Translations under genes and position numbers: made by a program
Part shown: piece by piece, positions 11,985 through 23,285 of the stretch
Layout of the letters: each line of letters begins with the position of its first letter
How positions within the stretch are numbered: position 1 is the stretch's first letter
Origin: Brachionus plicatilis
Taxonomy: Eukaryota > Rotifera > Eurotatoria > Ploima > Brachionidae
Reading direction: 5' to 3'
Assembly (NCBI GenBank): GCA_010279815.1
Contig: QEOQ01000658.1
Span: 534,251 to 598,250, forward strand
DNA length: 64,000 nucleotides
Notes under the pieces: model-generated
What the model was told of the DNA's origin: nothing
The model's input: the letters and a program-made list of their open reading frames with translations, nothing else
Databases searched by the model: none

Positions 11985-12250
11985 AATTCATTATATGAGT
12001 ATATGTCAAAACTAATCAAAGGCAATAAAACATTTGGATATTTTTACACGGGATTAATTAATATCTTAGTGAAGAAGAGAGCAATACAAAAAATGTTTTA
12101 ATTAAAACTATTAATTTTTCAAAAAAAATAAACCAAATTATAGAAAAAAATCTAAAATAATATTAAATTAAAAAGAAAAATTGTAAATTTTTTCTTAAGT
12201 TATATCTGAAGCATCGCACATTTTCAATGCATTTTCAAAGTTGTATTTAA
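11985..12250 (-). repeat. Inverted partner of the 6085-6440 repeat
   Basis: Contains ACACGGGATTAATTAAT and GCATCGCACATTTTCAAT, the reverse complements of words in 6085-6440. The two copies face each other about 5.5 kb apart, nested inside the receptor inverted duplication. Confidence 0.7.
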
Positions 12251-12544
12251 ATTTGTTATAAAACACGATAGAACATGCCATTTTTAAATCAATGTATATT
12301 TTAATTAATTAAAAAAAAATAAATAAAAAATTATCAATATATGGTTTATTTATAGAATATTTTTATTAAATCTATCAAATTTTAAAATTTGTAGGAATAT
12401 TTTTTTTGGAATAGTAGTTAGAATTAGCTTATAAAAATATAATTAAATTACAAAAATACAATTTTCAGATGAATTTTAGTCAACATAATAAAGAGATTAA
12501 TAAAAAACTTATTCTATGAATCACTAACTATTAAATCATTGCTT

Positions 12545-13700
12545 TTTTTTCAGAGATCGTTTCAATTTTATTGAATTAAGATAGATAAAATTATTAATTT
12601 TAATATTATCAGCTGCCATGTTGTAAAGCTTTTCATCTAATATTGTTTTATTCTTAGAAAAAGTACGCTCTGAATCACAAGAACAACAGGTACTTTAAAA
12701 AATACCATTTCACAACATTAAAGATTTTAGGCAATCTATCTTTGTGTGAACTCCACCAAATTTGGAAATAAAATGTCTTTTTAGGATCTAGAAAAACAAA
12801 AATGAAATCAGAGGATATTTTCAGATTAATCGGCCATTCATCACAAGCTTGTCAAGAACATTGGCCTAAATGTCATGCTCTTTCAAATTGGTTGAGAACG
12901 TGCTTACTTGAAAAGATCAAAAAGCCTAGCGTTCATTAAAAATGCCATTCCAGGTTGCCCACCACATATTATAAAAAAAACTTGCCTAGCTTAGCAACTG
13001 CTCCTGTAAAAAGCATCGTTCCGAATATATTCTCAGCAGTGTCAACGTTATTATATAAATTTTATTAAGTCTTTAGCCAAAAAAATAAATCATTAATAAT
13101 TTTATAGACCCTTGGAGTTCAAAAATCACCGTCTTCGAATCATAGCAATGCAAATTTAAAACGATCACATTTAACCGAATATTAAGTGCTCCTTTATATC
13201 AAGTAACTTAAAACTTTCGAATCTTCAAAAAAATCCGATTATGACTTGAAACTCTTGCTTGTAAATACTCGCCGAATTCTGACGAAACGTTGAGGAGGAA
13301 GTAATTCGAAAATCGGGTTATTTTAAAGATCAAAAATAATTGAAAAAATATTTTTAATTTTTTGAATTACATTCAAATAAATATCAAATTAGGCTTTGAT
13401 ACATTTATTTTCCAACTATTGAAGTGAAATATTTGCTAGAGAAAAAGAAATAATCAAATCTTTTACAATCTTTTCTTTCCTCTCAACTTGGTTAAAATTG
13501 AGACTTCTGTTCGCATTAGATACTATATTATTAAAATTTTTGATATGCAGAGCTGTTTTCAAATTTTGTGAGTTTGATGACTTTTTCTCGAAATCAAGCT
13601 CTATGTTGCATGCTTTTCAAACAAATTTTGATTTTTTTACAGGAAGTTTATCGCATCCAATCTCAAGGACTCTTTAAGACGGTGAAGGAAATTAATTTTT
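12545..13700 (-). pseudogene. Degraded hAT transposase, C-terminal end legible
   Basis: The last part, about 12550-12690 on the minus strand, reads CDSERTFSKNKTILDEKLYN and on to a predicted amphipathic tail, resembling the hAT dimerisation domain (SERxFSK.. followed by a Leu/Asn-rich helix). Upstream sequence to about 13700 shows protein-like stretches (LNFNQVERKEKIVKDLIISF) in shifting frames with many stops. Family call rests on the SER-FS block only. Confidence 0.45.
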
Positions 13701-13988
13701 AAAATTATTATTATAAAATTAATTTTAATTTTTTTAATTTTTATTTTTTATCTTAAAAAAAATAAATTTTTTGGAATAATCATTACTCAAATAAATATAA
13801 AAAAAGTACATCTATATGTTTCGATTAAATTAAAGCAATAATTATAAACTTCTTTTCTAATTCTTTGTTTCAAAAATTGATTGAATGATCTTTAAATATT
13901 TTTTTTTTATTGATTTAATATGCCTTATATGCTTAAAATTATTTAAACCTTTTTTAGATCAAAATATGCATCACAACACGATGTATGC

Positions 13989-14156
13989 TTAAGCATATTT
14001 TGACTGTCTCTGATAATCATACACTAAAGCTTCGCACTTGACTTTTTTTGGTGGAATAGTGTTCTCCCTTACATTGCCCGTGTCATCTTCATTGTTGGTA
14101 GATGATCGTTGAATAATTGAATTTGATGACGTGTCAGTTTCGTTAACTTGAAACAT
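13989..14156 (-). pseudogene. Short ORF, possible N-terminus of the hAT relic
   Basis: ATG at 14156 opens 55 residues with a Ser/Thr/Asn/Asp-rich start followed by NTIPPKKVKCEALVYDYQR. It is less AT-rich in codon choice than the surrounding DNA and lies upstream of, and on the same strand as, the hAT relic at 12545-13700. No BED zinc finger was seen. It could be an independent small gene or a first exon. Confidence 0.25.
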
Positions 14157-14288
14157 TTTTTTTTCATTATTTTTGAATGATAAATAACTTACGTTTTACT
14201 GTTTTAATGCATTTTAATACTCATTTACATCGAATTAAAGATATCAATATAGTGTTCATAAGTTATTTATCAATTAGTTAACGCAATG

Positions 14289-14614
14289 GTCCGATAAATA
14301 TGACATGTCACTAACAAATTTAGTGACATGTAATATTTGAGTGAACACTGATTTTTAAAATTGAAATATTCGCTTTTAGTGACATGCAACAAAAAGCAAA
14401 TATGCATAAATATTGAAATATATTAAATATTGAAATAAATATTGAAATATATTGAAATAATAAATATTTTTTTATGAAAATATTATACATATTCGCTTTT
14501 TGTTGCATGTCACTAAAAGCGAATATTTCAATTTTAAAAATCAGTGTTCACTCAAATATTACATGTCACTAAAATAGGGTACTCTGTTTTAGTGACATGT
14601 CATATTTATCGGAC
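14289..14614. mobile_element. Foldback MITE with perfect 25-bp ends
   Basis: Left end GTCCGATAAATATGACATGT, then CACTA, is an exact inverted match to 14590-14614. The whole outer 110-125 bp arms pair (14289-14405 against about 14490-14614), and the word TAGTGACATGT recurs six times in both orientations. The centre is ATTGAAATA repeats. The match extends imperfectly outward through TTAACG. The 62-residue minus-strand ORF inside is an artefact of the palindrome. Confidence 0.85.
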
Positions 14615-14619
14615 ATTTA

Positions 14620-16070
14620 CGTTAAAGTGATATTTTTCTTAATCGATAAAGATAAGCACAAAGATAATTGTTTTTTCTACTAAAAAAAATATTTTTACTT
14701 TAAAAATATTAGCGATTGTTTTTTAATTTTATAGAAATTATAAAAACTGAAATTCTTTTTAATTTTAATCTTCTTTTTATTTTTAGCAATTCATTTAGGG
14801 TTTTTTGACACACATTTATTTAAGTCAAGTAAATTCATCCTTACCTTTTATATAAAAACTACTATTAGCAATAAAAGGAATGAGTTCGAAATGATAAATT
14901 AAATTTCACAATATTCTTTCTAGGGAATTTTTCAGAGATTTTTCACACCAAAAGCAGACTTCGACAGTTGACACATCTATGAATAATGCACTATATTGCA
15001 TTTAAAAGACTAACTTGAAAGAATCGACAGTTTTCGAACAGCCATTCCTTTTATTAATTTTAAATAAAACCAGCTGACCCGCAGTGGAATGACCGATTTA
15101 ATGACCACATCTCAATCACATCTCACATCTCAGTTTGTTTGGGACTAATTCTTGTTACTAAACTTAAGATAATTTAAGATTATTTTTAATTAAATTTATT
15201 TATGTATATATTATCGTATGGTACCCTGAATTCCTGACTTCTTCGTTCATTCTCTTCTTTTGAATTAGACAAATTTCGAACATTAGCAATAAGAATCAAC
15301 CGAACCATTCAGAAGTTAATCATCAAGACTTTCATCCTCATCGATTTCATTTAATATTGCTTTTTATGCATTGTAATTATTTTAAGTGCATTACATTTTA
15401 AAAAGAACAAAATATAAAAAAACAAAATTAAATATTACCAAATCACATTTGCTTAATCGTTCAGTTCAGCTCTTTCAATTTCTTTATCTATTGATTTTAT
15501 CTTCACAAATGCTCTGGTGTAATTTTTTTATTATTTATTAGTCTTTGTATAGACTTCAGTCAAGCATCTTTGCATTTAGCAGCAATAATCTTTATAGCTG
15601 GAGCCATTAAAGTTTCTTAGAATAAATTGACTATTTGAAGTGAAGCAAATTAAATCATAATAAAACAAAATGAAACGAAACTAAACTTTATTGAAAAAAA
15701 TAAAAAGCAAAACAAAGACTCAAAAGATGTTGGACATTTTTATTATTTTAATTTAATTTTACAAAAAAGACTTTTTAACTAGTCTCAATAAAATGTTAAA
15801 AAATTTTAAAGGTTTAAATAATACAAAATAATTGGGCTTTAATCAACTTGCAATTTTCAAAAGAAGGCAACACAAAACAAAGCTATTTTTACTTCTATTA
15901 CCTTAGTTAATTAGCAAATTTAAATATTTTTAATTTTATTTATTTGGACCATTTAATCAATTAGTTGGTCGTTTTTTTCTGTTTATTTGTACGGCATAAC
16001 GAATTATTCGAATAATGCATAGATGTTTTTTTTATTCGCTTACATAATGGCTTAAGATGCTCGTTCCTCG
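14620..16070. other. Gene-poor stretch, nothing recognised
   Basis: 1.4 kb of AT-rich sequence. Slightly GC-richer patches near 15060-15330 have no consistent frame. A segment at 14935-15010 (GCAGACTTCGACAGTTGA) resembles the core of the foldback elements at 32008 and 35924 and may be an old fragment. Confidence 0.35.
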
Positions 16071-17523
16071 CAATAAAACACTTTTGATTTTAAAATCAAA
16101 TTGACAATTCAATTTCTAAATTATCTAATTCCCATTTGAAAATTTGTGTCCTTTAAAAATCAGCATGAGAAATTTTTTAAATAAATGAAATTAAACTAAT
16201 AAATATTTGAAAGCTTTTTATCTCTAGCGACCCTTTTTTGGACATATAAATATGTGAACGCTCATTTATTAATTTAATTACATGATGGCAGAAAAAAAAT
16301 TTCTAAATTTTTATTTTTTTTTCATTTTAATTCAATTGACGTTAACAGAAGAAAACACGTGTTCAGACAGATCTTTTGATTTATTGATTCAAAATTATTT
16401 TGAAGATCCAGTATTAGGCCTGATTTCACAAGACTTAGAAATCACAAATTTCAATAGCTTTCAAAATTTAAATCTCAAATGTTTACTTGAGATCAAATCA
16501 GTATATTCCATTTCGTTTAGACCAAGAAAATATTTAATTCTTGACAATAGACTTCAGATAAACATTACTTTAATTTTTCATGAATCGATTGTCCTTAAAT
16601 TTGCATATTTAAAAGCTATCGATCAGAATCTTAGACTTTTAAGTAACGCAAATAATAAAAGTGTTGATATTCTTTTTTTCTTTTCTTATATTTTATTAAT
16701 AAATGCAAATAACAAAAGTGAATTGTTCAAAAATGCTAACGAACTATCATTCAGTTCTAATTGTAACTTTTATCAGAATACGGACGCCAGGATATTCCTA
16801 AATTGTAACATAAACACTCTTAGATTTATTGGCATTAGTGACAGCATTGTGAAGAAAAATAGGCTTGGCTTCAACCCACTTGAACTCGACTTAAACTCAA
16901 ATATTAAAAATGTTGAGTTCAGATTTTATAGGTATTACATCGACAAAAAAATATTGTATCACAATTTGTTCAAAAAAAGCTATTCATTGTATTTAGTAGG
17001 CCGAATAGATTCAATAGATGAAAAAATATTTGAAAATTTTACAAATTTAAGAGAACTAGAAATAAATACCAATATTTATTCGCTAAAAAATGGTTTTAAC
17101 TTTTTGTATAGTCTAAATTCAAATTTAAACGCTACAAATAATCGTGGAAGTGATTGCACAATTTATTTTCGAATATCTAAATACAATTATCCAAATGAAG
17201 ATTTTTGTTTGTTCAGAAATTTTCCAAAATTTAAATTTATTCTAGTTGATCAATTAACACTTGGGTTTTTCGAGTGTTCGTGTCTATTCGTATGGCTGGT
17301 CAAATTATATCATCACAATGATACTGATCAACTAGTTTTTAAGTCTTGTTTTAACTTAAATTATCAATTATTGTGTGATTTTAATCTATTAATGAAAAAA
17401 TGTGAAAAAAAAAATTACCCAAAAAAATCACTCTTTAACGACCTTGATGATTTATTTTATTCTGAGGTGCTTAATTTAGTATCAGTTGTATCAGTTCCTC
17501 TCGTTTGCACCTTGTCTCTTCTG
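16071..17523 (+). repeat. Right arm of inverted segmental duplication
   Basis: Matches the reverse complement of 1989-3437. The upstream flank of the receptor, including a stretch beginning TTTTGATTTTAAAATCAAAT, is conserved as well as the coding part. Homology ends abruptly at 17523, between codons of TM1. Confidence 0.85.
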
Positions 17524-17592
17524 GTAATCATAGAAATTAAACTAATATTCATTTTAAAAAAATTATTTTTATTACGTTTATTTTTTCTTTAA
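16282..17592 (+). CDS. Truncated receptor copy 2: ectodomain plus one membrane segment
   Basis: 436 residues, uninterrupted and nearly identical to residues 1-420 of the minus-strand receptor, with an extra Met at the start. After VCTLSL the homology is lost, and the frame adds a new hydrophobic tail (LVIIEIKLIFILKK, then Leu/Phe) before a stop at 17590-17592. TMs 2-7 are gone. The predicted product would be an ectodomain held by a single membrane segment: a decoy-like or non-signalling form, or simply a young pseudogene. Differences from copy 1 cluster near residues 285-300 (NATNNRGSDCTIYF against NTKTNDRNDSTIYF) and 345-365. No stops or frameshifts interrupt the ectodomain. Confidence 0.7.
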   Translation: MMAEKKFLNFYFFFILIQLTLTEENTCSDRSFDLLIQNYFEDPVLGLISQDLEITNFNSFQNLNLKCLLEIKSVYSISFRPRKYLILDNRLQINITLIFHESIVLKFAYLKAIDQNLRLLSNANNKSVDILFFFSYILLINANNKSELFKNANELSFSSNCNFYQNTDARIFLNCNINTLRFIGISDSIVKKNRLGFNPLELDLNSNIKNVEFRFYRYYIDKKILYHNLFKKSYSLYLVGRIDSIDEKIFENFTNLRELEINTNIYSLKNGFNFLYSLNSNLNATNNRGSDCTIYFRISKYNYPNEDFCLFRNFPKFKFILVDQLTLGFFECSCLFVWLVKLYHHNDTDQLVFKSCFNLNYQLLCDFNLLMKKCEKKNYPKKSLFNDLDDLFYSEVLNLVSVVSVPLVCTLSLLVIIEIKLIFILKKLFLLRLFFL

Positions 17593-17624
17593 ATATTTTT
17601 TTAAAAAAATGGCTTGGTTGAAAG

Positions 17625-17874
17625 CAGAGTTGTTTTTAAGTCACAAGTCTTAAGTCAAGTCAAGTCAAGTCAGTGACTTAATAAATCCATATTTGATACC
17701 AATTAATTAGTTGCTTCCAAATTCCTGGCTGTTAATCTTGACCAATGTGGTCTGTTAATGTAACCAGATTATGAAAAAATTCTTCCAACTGGTCATGATG
17801 AAGCAGGTATTGATAAAAATTTGTGTGCAAGTCATAACTTTGACTTAAATTTTTGTGACTTATAATCATGTCTG
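17625..17874. mobile_element. AAGTC-array hAT-like MITE with 8-bp target duplication
   Basis: Starts CAGAGTTGTTTTTAAGTCAC and ends with the inverted CAGACATG terminus. It has AAGTC/GACTT arrays inside both ends. GTTGAAAG lies directly before (17617-17624) and directly after (17875-17882). An 8-bp duplication and CAG-starting ends point to the hAT superfamily. Confidence 0.75.
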
Positions 17875-17882
17875 GTTGAAAG

Positions 17883-18942
17883 TAGTGATGAAATCGCATT
17901 AGCTTTTTGGACACAAATTGAAACTTAAATGAGTAAAAATTTGATAAGACTTTTGAAAAAGTAGAATATTCGAATAAAATTTTAAATATTCAAATTTATC
18001 ATATGATAAGATAAATTTGAATTAATATTTGATTTATTTTTATTTTTGAAATTAAATTCGAAAACTATCTTTTTTCATTTAAAATTCGAACTTAACTTTA
18101 ATTTAAAAATCGATTTGAATTTTAGATACAGTACTGCTACGAAAACTGTTTTTACGAAATTTTACGGAATTTCACGTAATATCACGTAAAATTACCGTAA
18201 ATTACGTGATTTTACGTAAAAAGTAAAAATTCTACTTTTTTTGAGAATTTTGACATTTTTTGACTTTTTTAAAATTTTTTGGTCCTGAATTCGAAAAAAA
18301 AAAAAATCACTTTTTTTCACGTAAAATTACGTGAAATTTTATTTAATAGTGGTGAATTTTTGTAATTTTTAGTAAAAAAAAGTAAAATTTTTAAATCTTT
18401 CGAAAAATTTTTAAGGAATTTTATTTTTTAAAATTTGAAATTGTTTTTACGTAATTTTACGTAAAATTACGTAAAAACAGTTTTTCGTAGCAGTACTGTA
18501 AATTCAACTAATAATTCAAAAGTATTAAAATTTGAATTGAATATTTGAGAAATTAAGTATTTGAAAGCTATTTTTTGGTACCTGGTAAGATGGATGGGAC
18601 TATTGTAATCTAGAAAATGTTAGAAGAGTTATGTAGACTGGTGAAAATCTGGCACACTTTTAGTATAGAAATCGAATTGAAATTCGAATTATTTAATGAA
18701 TTCTTTTTTAATTAAATTTTTTTGGATCAATTATTTTTTTGATTAATTTTTATTTTCAAATTCTTAAATTCAGTTTTTGATCCAAAAATTTAATATTTTC
18801 AAATTTTTATTCAAATATTTTAGAGATTCAATTTTTAATTTAAATAAATTAATTTCCAATAATTAAATTCAAGCCTAATTTTCATTCGAAATGCTACTTA
18901 ATCGAATATCGGTTCTAATATGCATATTCGATTTTATCACTA
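17883..18942. mobile_element. hAT-like element with TAGTGAT ends, in the same target site
   Basis: Left end TAGTGATGAAATCG and right end CGATTTTATCACTA are inverted. GTTGAAAG flanks both sides (17875-17882 and 18943-18950). Internally it holds many TTCGAATT/AATTTGAAT words and a nested mariner-like element at 18129-18498. No transposase seen. Confidence 0.75.
18129..18498. mobile_element. Mariner-like MITE with TTACGTAAA arrays
   Basis: Ends CAGTACTGCTACGAAAA and the inverted TTTTCGTAGCAGTACTG are bordered by TA on both sides (18127-18128, 18499-18500). ACGTAAAATTACGTAA-type words recur next to both ends. Nested inside 17883-18942. No coding capacity. Confidence 0.75.
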
Positions 18943-19019
18943 GTTGAAAGTAAAAATAGATTAAAAAAATTTTGACCGAAAACCCTAAAATAAATTCATA
19001 TTTCTTTTGTAAAAATTTA

Positions 19020-19072
19020 GAGATCATTTTCAAGTGACTTGACTTTGACTTTATGACTTTTAAACAACTCTG
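19020..19072. repeat. Solo end of an AAGTC-array element
   Basis: GTGACTTGACTTTGACTTTA followed by a terminus ending CAACTCTG, the inverse of the 17625 end. No partner end with the same flanking duplication was found. Confidence 0.5.
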
Positions 19073-19637
19073 CTTAAAACAAATATAAAACACCAACTCA
19101 AAGTGGATACTTGGACCAGTGACTTTAATTTATTTAATTTGAGCTAATTTTCATTTAATAAATAAATACAATATTTTTTGAAACTTTTATTCTTAAATTA
19201 CTTTTGTAAAAAGAAAGTTTAAAATACCTAAAAGATGAGCGAAATGGAAACAAACAACGAAATGCAAAGAAAATAAGTTAGAAAGAGTAGCCTTGTTGTT
19301 TTAATGTAAAACTTGGTTGCGTTTTCAAATGAACGAGACTAAAAATTAATTTTAAATTAAAAAAAAAATGAAGACTTAATTTTCGTTTGTCAATCTAAAA
19401 TCACTAAAAATTAACATGTGTCTTTTACGCATAAAATTCAACAGCATTCGAAATTTCAAACAACAAAAAAAAAAAAGAGAAAAAAAAAACGGACCGGTAA
19501 CCAAAAAAAAAAATCAACAAGAACAAAACCAATTATCAGCAACAATTTTTTTTCCAATTTTTTTTTTTTCCAATTTTTACTGTTCAAAAAAAGACATTTG
19601 GTTTGAGATCGTCTATTTTTCTGTTGATCATTCTAAT

Positions 19638-21563
19638 CTATGCTTGAGTCTGAGCCGAATCTTTTAGATTTGAATTGACACTCATCGCATTTAGCTGTTG
19701 ACTTAAATGTGACATTTGATTTGAGCTGTCATGTTTTGCTTTGGCATCGGCCGGCTTCAGCTGGACATATGTTTGAGGAGGATAGTAGTAGTAGGGCAGA
19801 GGATGCATTTGAGGGCCGTGGTGAGAGTAGAAATGGGGCGCCAGTTGAGAATGAAACTGCGGTGGAGTGGACGACTGCTGGTGAGGAATGACACCCGAGT
19901 GCAAATAGGGCTGTATGGGCTGTCGATGCATGTGGGGATGATACTGGGGGTACGGGTGCGTTGAAGAGACTGGATGCGAGAGGGCCTGACTTTGCGCCGG
20001 TTGATTGTGCGAGACAATGGTGGCTCCCGACTGATAGTTTTCGATGACAATGGGGTAGGCCGATTGATAGCCGGGCTCCATGTAGGGCGAGTACGAGTGA
20101 GCGCTCTGCAGTGTGTAGCTGGACGGACTGGACGGGTAGCCAATATTGTAGTTGCTTTGAGAGTAGTTGTTGTTGGCGTCGTTGGAATTGTAGCTGTTTG
20201 CTTGACTACTATTAATAGTATTGTTCAAATTTTCTTTGTCGCTGCTGTTTTTGAGCTTTGACTTGAAAATTCCGCCCGAGTCGGCCAATTTGACAGAAAT
20301 TACTTTGGACTGGTTGGCATGGTCGGGAAATGGTTTGTTGTTCAGCTGTTGGATGATGTCATCGCACAGTCGATTGCAGTCCAGTCTGGCAAAGCCCACT
20401 CCTTTGGACGCTCCGCTGCGTTCTCTCATTATGCGAGTGGAGCTTACGTTTGCCGAGAAGCGGCTCTTCAGCATGCTGGCCAGAACACACTCGTCAATGT
20501 CCGAGGGCAGATTGGCAAAGTATAAGTTTGTGGGGTCCTGTTCGCGCTGCTTGGCCAGCTGCACGTCTTTCTGCTCTTTTTTCAGCTCGCTCAAGGCCGT
20601 CTTGGCATCGTCCAGACTCTTGAAGTCCACAAAACCATAGCCCTTGCATTTCATGTTTTGTTTGTCAATTATTGCCTTGGTCGATTTGATTTCTCCAAAT
20701 CTAATAAAAAACAAAAAAAAATAATTAATTTTATTGATGAATTGGTGTTGCGACTGACTTTTTGCACATTTCGTACAAGTCATCGTCAGTGGTGTTTTCG
20801 GCCAGTCCTCTGATGTACAAGTTTGTTTTTGACATGGATGTGGGTATGAGTTTTTCACGTTTTGTAACATAATAGTCCGACTTTGAATAGTGAAAATGTG
20901 ACTTTGAATTGTTGAGGCTTGTTTCGGTTGTGTCTGATAGACTACCAGATGGACTAACAGACCCAGGCACCATTCGTGAGGACTCCTTAAAGACCAAATG
21001 AATGAGATTTAATCAAAGAGATAAATTTTTGTTTGATATTTCATGCACTTAAGTTTAAAAAATGAAGAATACACAAAATTCAAATTACATTATGTTTCAA
21101 ATCTGTTACTCTATATATTATTAAAACTTGAATTTTGAAAATTTAGTCAATGGTGTGTGTATGTGTGAGAAGGATAGAAAAGTGCGTGAATTATTTTATT
21201 TGGAAAAAAACAACAACAAAAATTTCTATTTACCATTTCATTGTTCAGGTAATAGGGCAAACTAGGAACATAAACATTTGGTGTTGTGTTCGGAGTGTTG
21301 AAGAAAACAGCCTGATTCTTGGACTCATAGAGCCCTGATCCTTGACCATTGAAGTACTTGTGATTATAAGCTGCTGCTGAGTTGCTTTTGTATCCGGGCA
21401 TGGGACCATTTGACGGAGGAGTGAGCAAATTGGCTGAGGGCATCAGCGAGTATGAAGACGAGGAAGCGCTGGACGAAGAAATAGAAGTTGACGAAGTCGA
21501 AGGAACATGTGGTGTCGTTGGCTCTTGAACACAAACAGACTGTCCAGCAGAATACATTTCCAA
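19638..21563 (-). CDS. RBMS/Shep-type RNA-binding protein, two RRMs
   Basis: Three exons on the minus strand: 21234-21563, 20759-20985 and 19638-20700, 539 residues. Borders are GTAAAT.. / ..AAG, GTCAGT.. / ..TTAG. Splicing joins YEMCKK to FGEIKSTK, restoring the first RRM. RRM1 has RNP2 NLYIRGL and RNP1 KGYGFVDF; RRM2 has NLYFANL and KGVGFARL. The N-terminus is Ser/Thr-rich; the C-terminal 200 residues are Gln/Ser/Tyr/Pro/His-rich and low-complexity. Order and spacing match the RBMS (vertebrate) and alan shepard (fly) family, single-stranded nucleic acid binders that act on mRNA 3' UTRs and, in flies, insulators. Start taken as the first in-frame Met of the 5' exon; a further upstream exon is possible. 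Coding GC is well above its surroundings. Confidence 0.88.
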
Positions 21564-21599
21564 ATTTTGGTATTTGACTAAACTTTTGTAGAAAAATAA

Positions 21600-23270
21600 T
21601 AAATTAATGTTTTGTTTGTGAACAAAAAAAAAAATGCTTCTTAAGTCTTTAGTCTTTAGAACATGCGCTCGAAATTTCCAACTCAGTTTATCTATCCCTT
21701 AAAAACAAAGCGCATGCTACAAGTATCCTTGCTAGTAGCTTGTTTTAACTTTTTTCGATTGGTTTGAACAAAACAAGAAACTGTTTTTCTTGTGAATGTT
21801 CATTACAATCTTGGCTTGCAATTAACTTAATTAGGATTGTTTACTTGATGAAAGAGAATTAAACAAGCTTTTATTTTTGCTAAATTGTACAAAAAAGTTT
21901 CCTCAATTTAAGCTCTTCTTTGAAAATAGCTAACTTGGTCCACTAGAAAAATTAAATTTGAAGAAAACAAGTGCTTTGAGAGATAATTTAAAAAATTTAT
22001 TTTGCTCTGGGAATATAAAAGAATGAAGTAAGAAATAAACTTGAATTATGAAGCCAAAGTTGAATTTATTGATGCCAATTTAGTTTTAATGTGTATTTTA
22101 TTGTTGGGGGTGAGGAATGAAAATTGTTTCGTTTGTAAGAACGAAATTTGAGCCGTGGAAAATTTGAAAACTCGATGAGAAAATCGAACTATATATAGAA
22201 TGATGATGAGTGTAAACGAGATCTATTTTGATGATTTAGAAAATCGATGTTCACCAATTAGAATACTTGGCAAACATGGCTCGGAAATTAGGTAGATTAT
22301 TTGGCATAGGCCGATCTGTTTTCTTAATGAATTATAACTAGATTAATTAGAGAAAGCAAGCAAAAGGATTAATCGTTGCTGGACTTTAAATACACAGCCC
22401 TTAAATAATTAATCGTTTGTTTACAAAATAAATTAATTGTTCTTAAAATTTTTCTCGCTGCTATTTTAAATTTAGCATAATAACCTAAAAACATGGAAAT
22501 ATTCTACAACCATAATTATAATATTCTGTTCAGAAAATTCAACTTTTTTATTTTAGTTATCAGATGCTCTCAAGTTCTGAATTTACTTCAAAAAATTGTT
22601 GATTTATTTATTTTTCCGATTTTAGAATTAGATCTCAATCTTTTTTTTGAAATGAAAGAAATTTTGATTATTTTTTTGTAGCAATGTCTCTTTGAATCAA
22701 ATGATTAAATTACTCAACTTTTAATAAAATATTTAAAAAATTTAAAAATGAAGTTATTTTTTTTGTTTAAAAATATATTTGATATTTACAAAATTTTCTT
22801 AAATTTGACATGAATGAATTAAAAATTAATTAAATGGATTTTGCTTGCACACTAAAGAAAACTTTAAAAGTTCAATCGAAAAGTCTGTTTATTTAGTATT
22901 TGACGAAAAACTTTTATGGAAAAATTAAATTTCCAATCTAAATTTAAAAAATAATAAAAGTGAATTTGAATCTAAATTTTATTCAAGTTAAAATATGTTC
23001 TTTTAAAAATAAAGAAAAAAACTCACCTTTATTTGATATTAGCCGTATTAGACTTGATTTCGGTAACTCTCAAATGAAGAAGTTATATTAAATTTAAGTT
23101 AGAATTTAAACTTTTATTCAACATTATTTCAAACTTTTTTCTTAGTAAAAATATGGATATTATTTGATTCATTTAAATTGACTTATGTCAATTACAATAC
23201 AAAATCTTGATGCAGCGATTAAATTATTTTTAAAGTCGAGATCTAAAAATTTGAAATTATGAATTTTTGC
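21600..23270. other. 5' flank of the RBMS-like gene, no gene seen
   Basis: AT-rich DNA with no supported exons. The upstream 800 bp (21600-22450) is less repetitive than typical for this window and probably holds promoter or 5' UTR sequence of the minus-strand gene, but no specific element can be named. ORFs here are short and low-complexity. Confidence 0.35.
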
Positions 23271-23285
23271 TCTTATTTTTTTGGT

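Noticed and set aside
14320..14508. 62-residue minus-strand ORF
   Set aside because: Lies wholly in the foldback MITE and simply reads its repeats.
17625..17700. AAGTC repeats as a CRISPR array
   Set aside because: Repeat units are 5 bases, spacing is irregular, both orientations occur, and the genome is eukaryotic; the 8-bp target duplication marks them as transposon ends.
19709..20640. Several plus-strand and alternate-frame ORFs opposite the RBMS-like gene
   Set aside because: They are shadows of the GC-richer coding exon; their composition is arbitrary and the minus frame carries the RRM motifs.
22493..22681. 62-residue hydrophobic ORF
   Set aside because: Ile/Phe/Leu-rich as expected from random AT-rich DNA; no splice or domain support.
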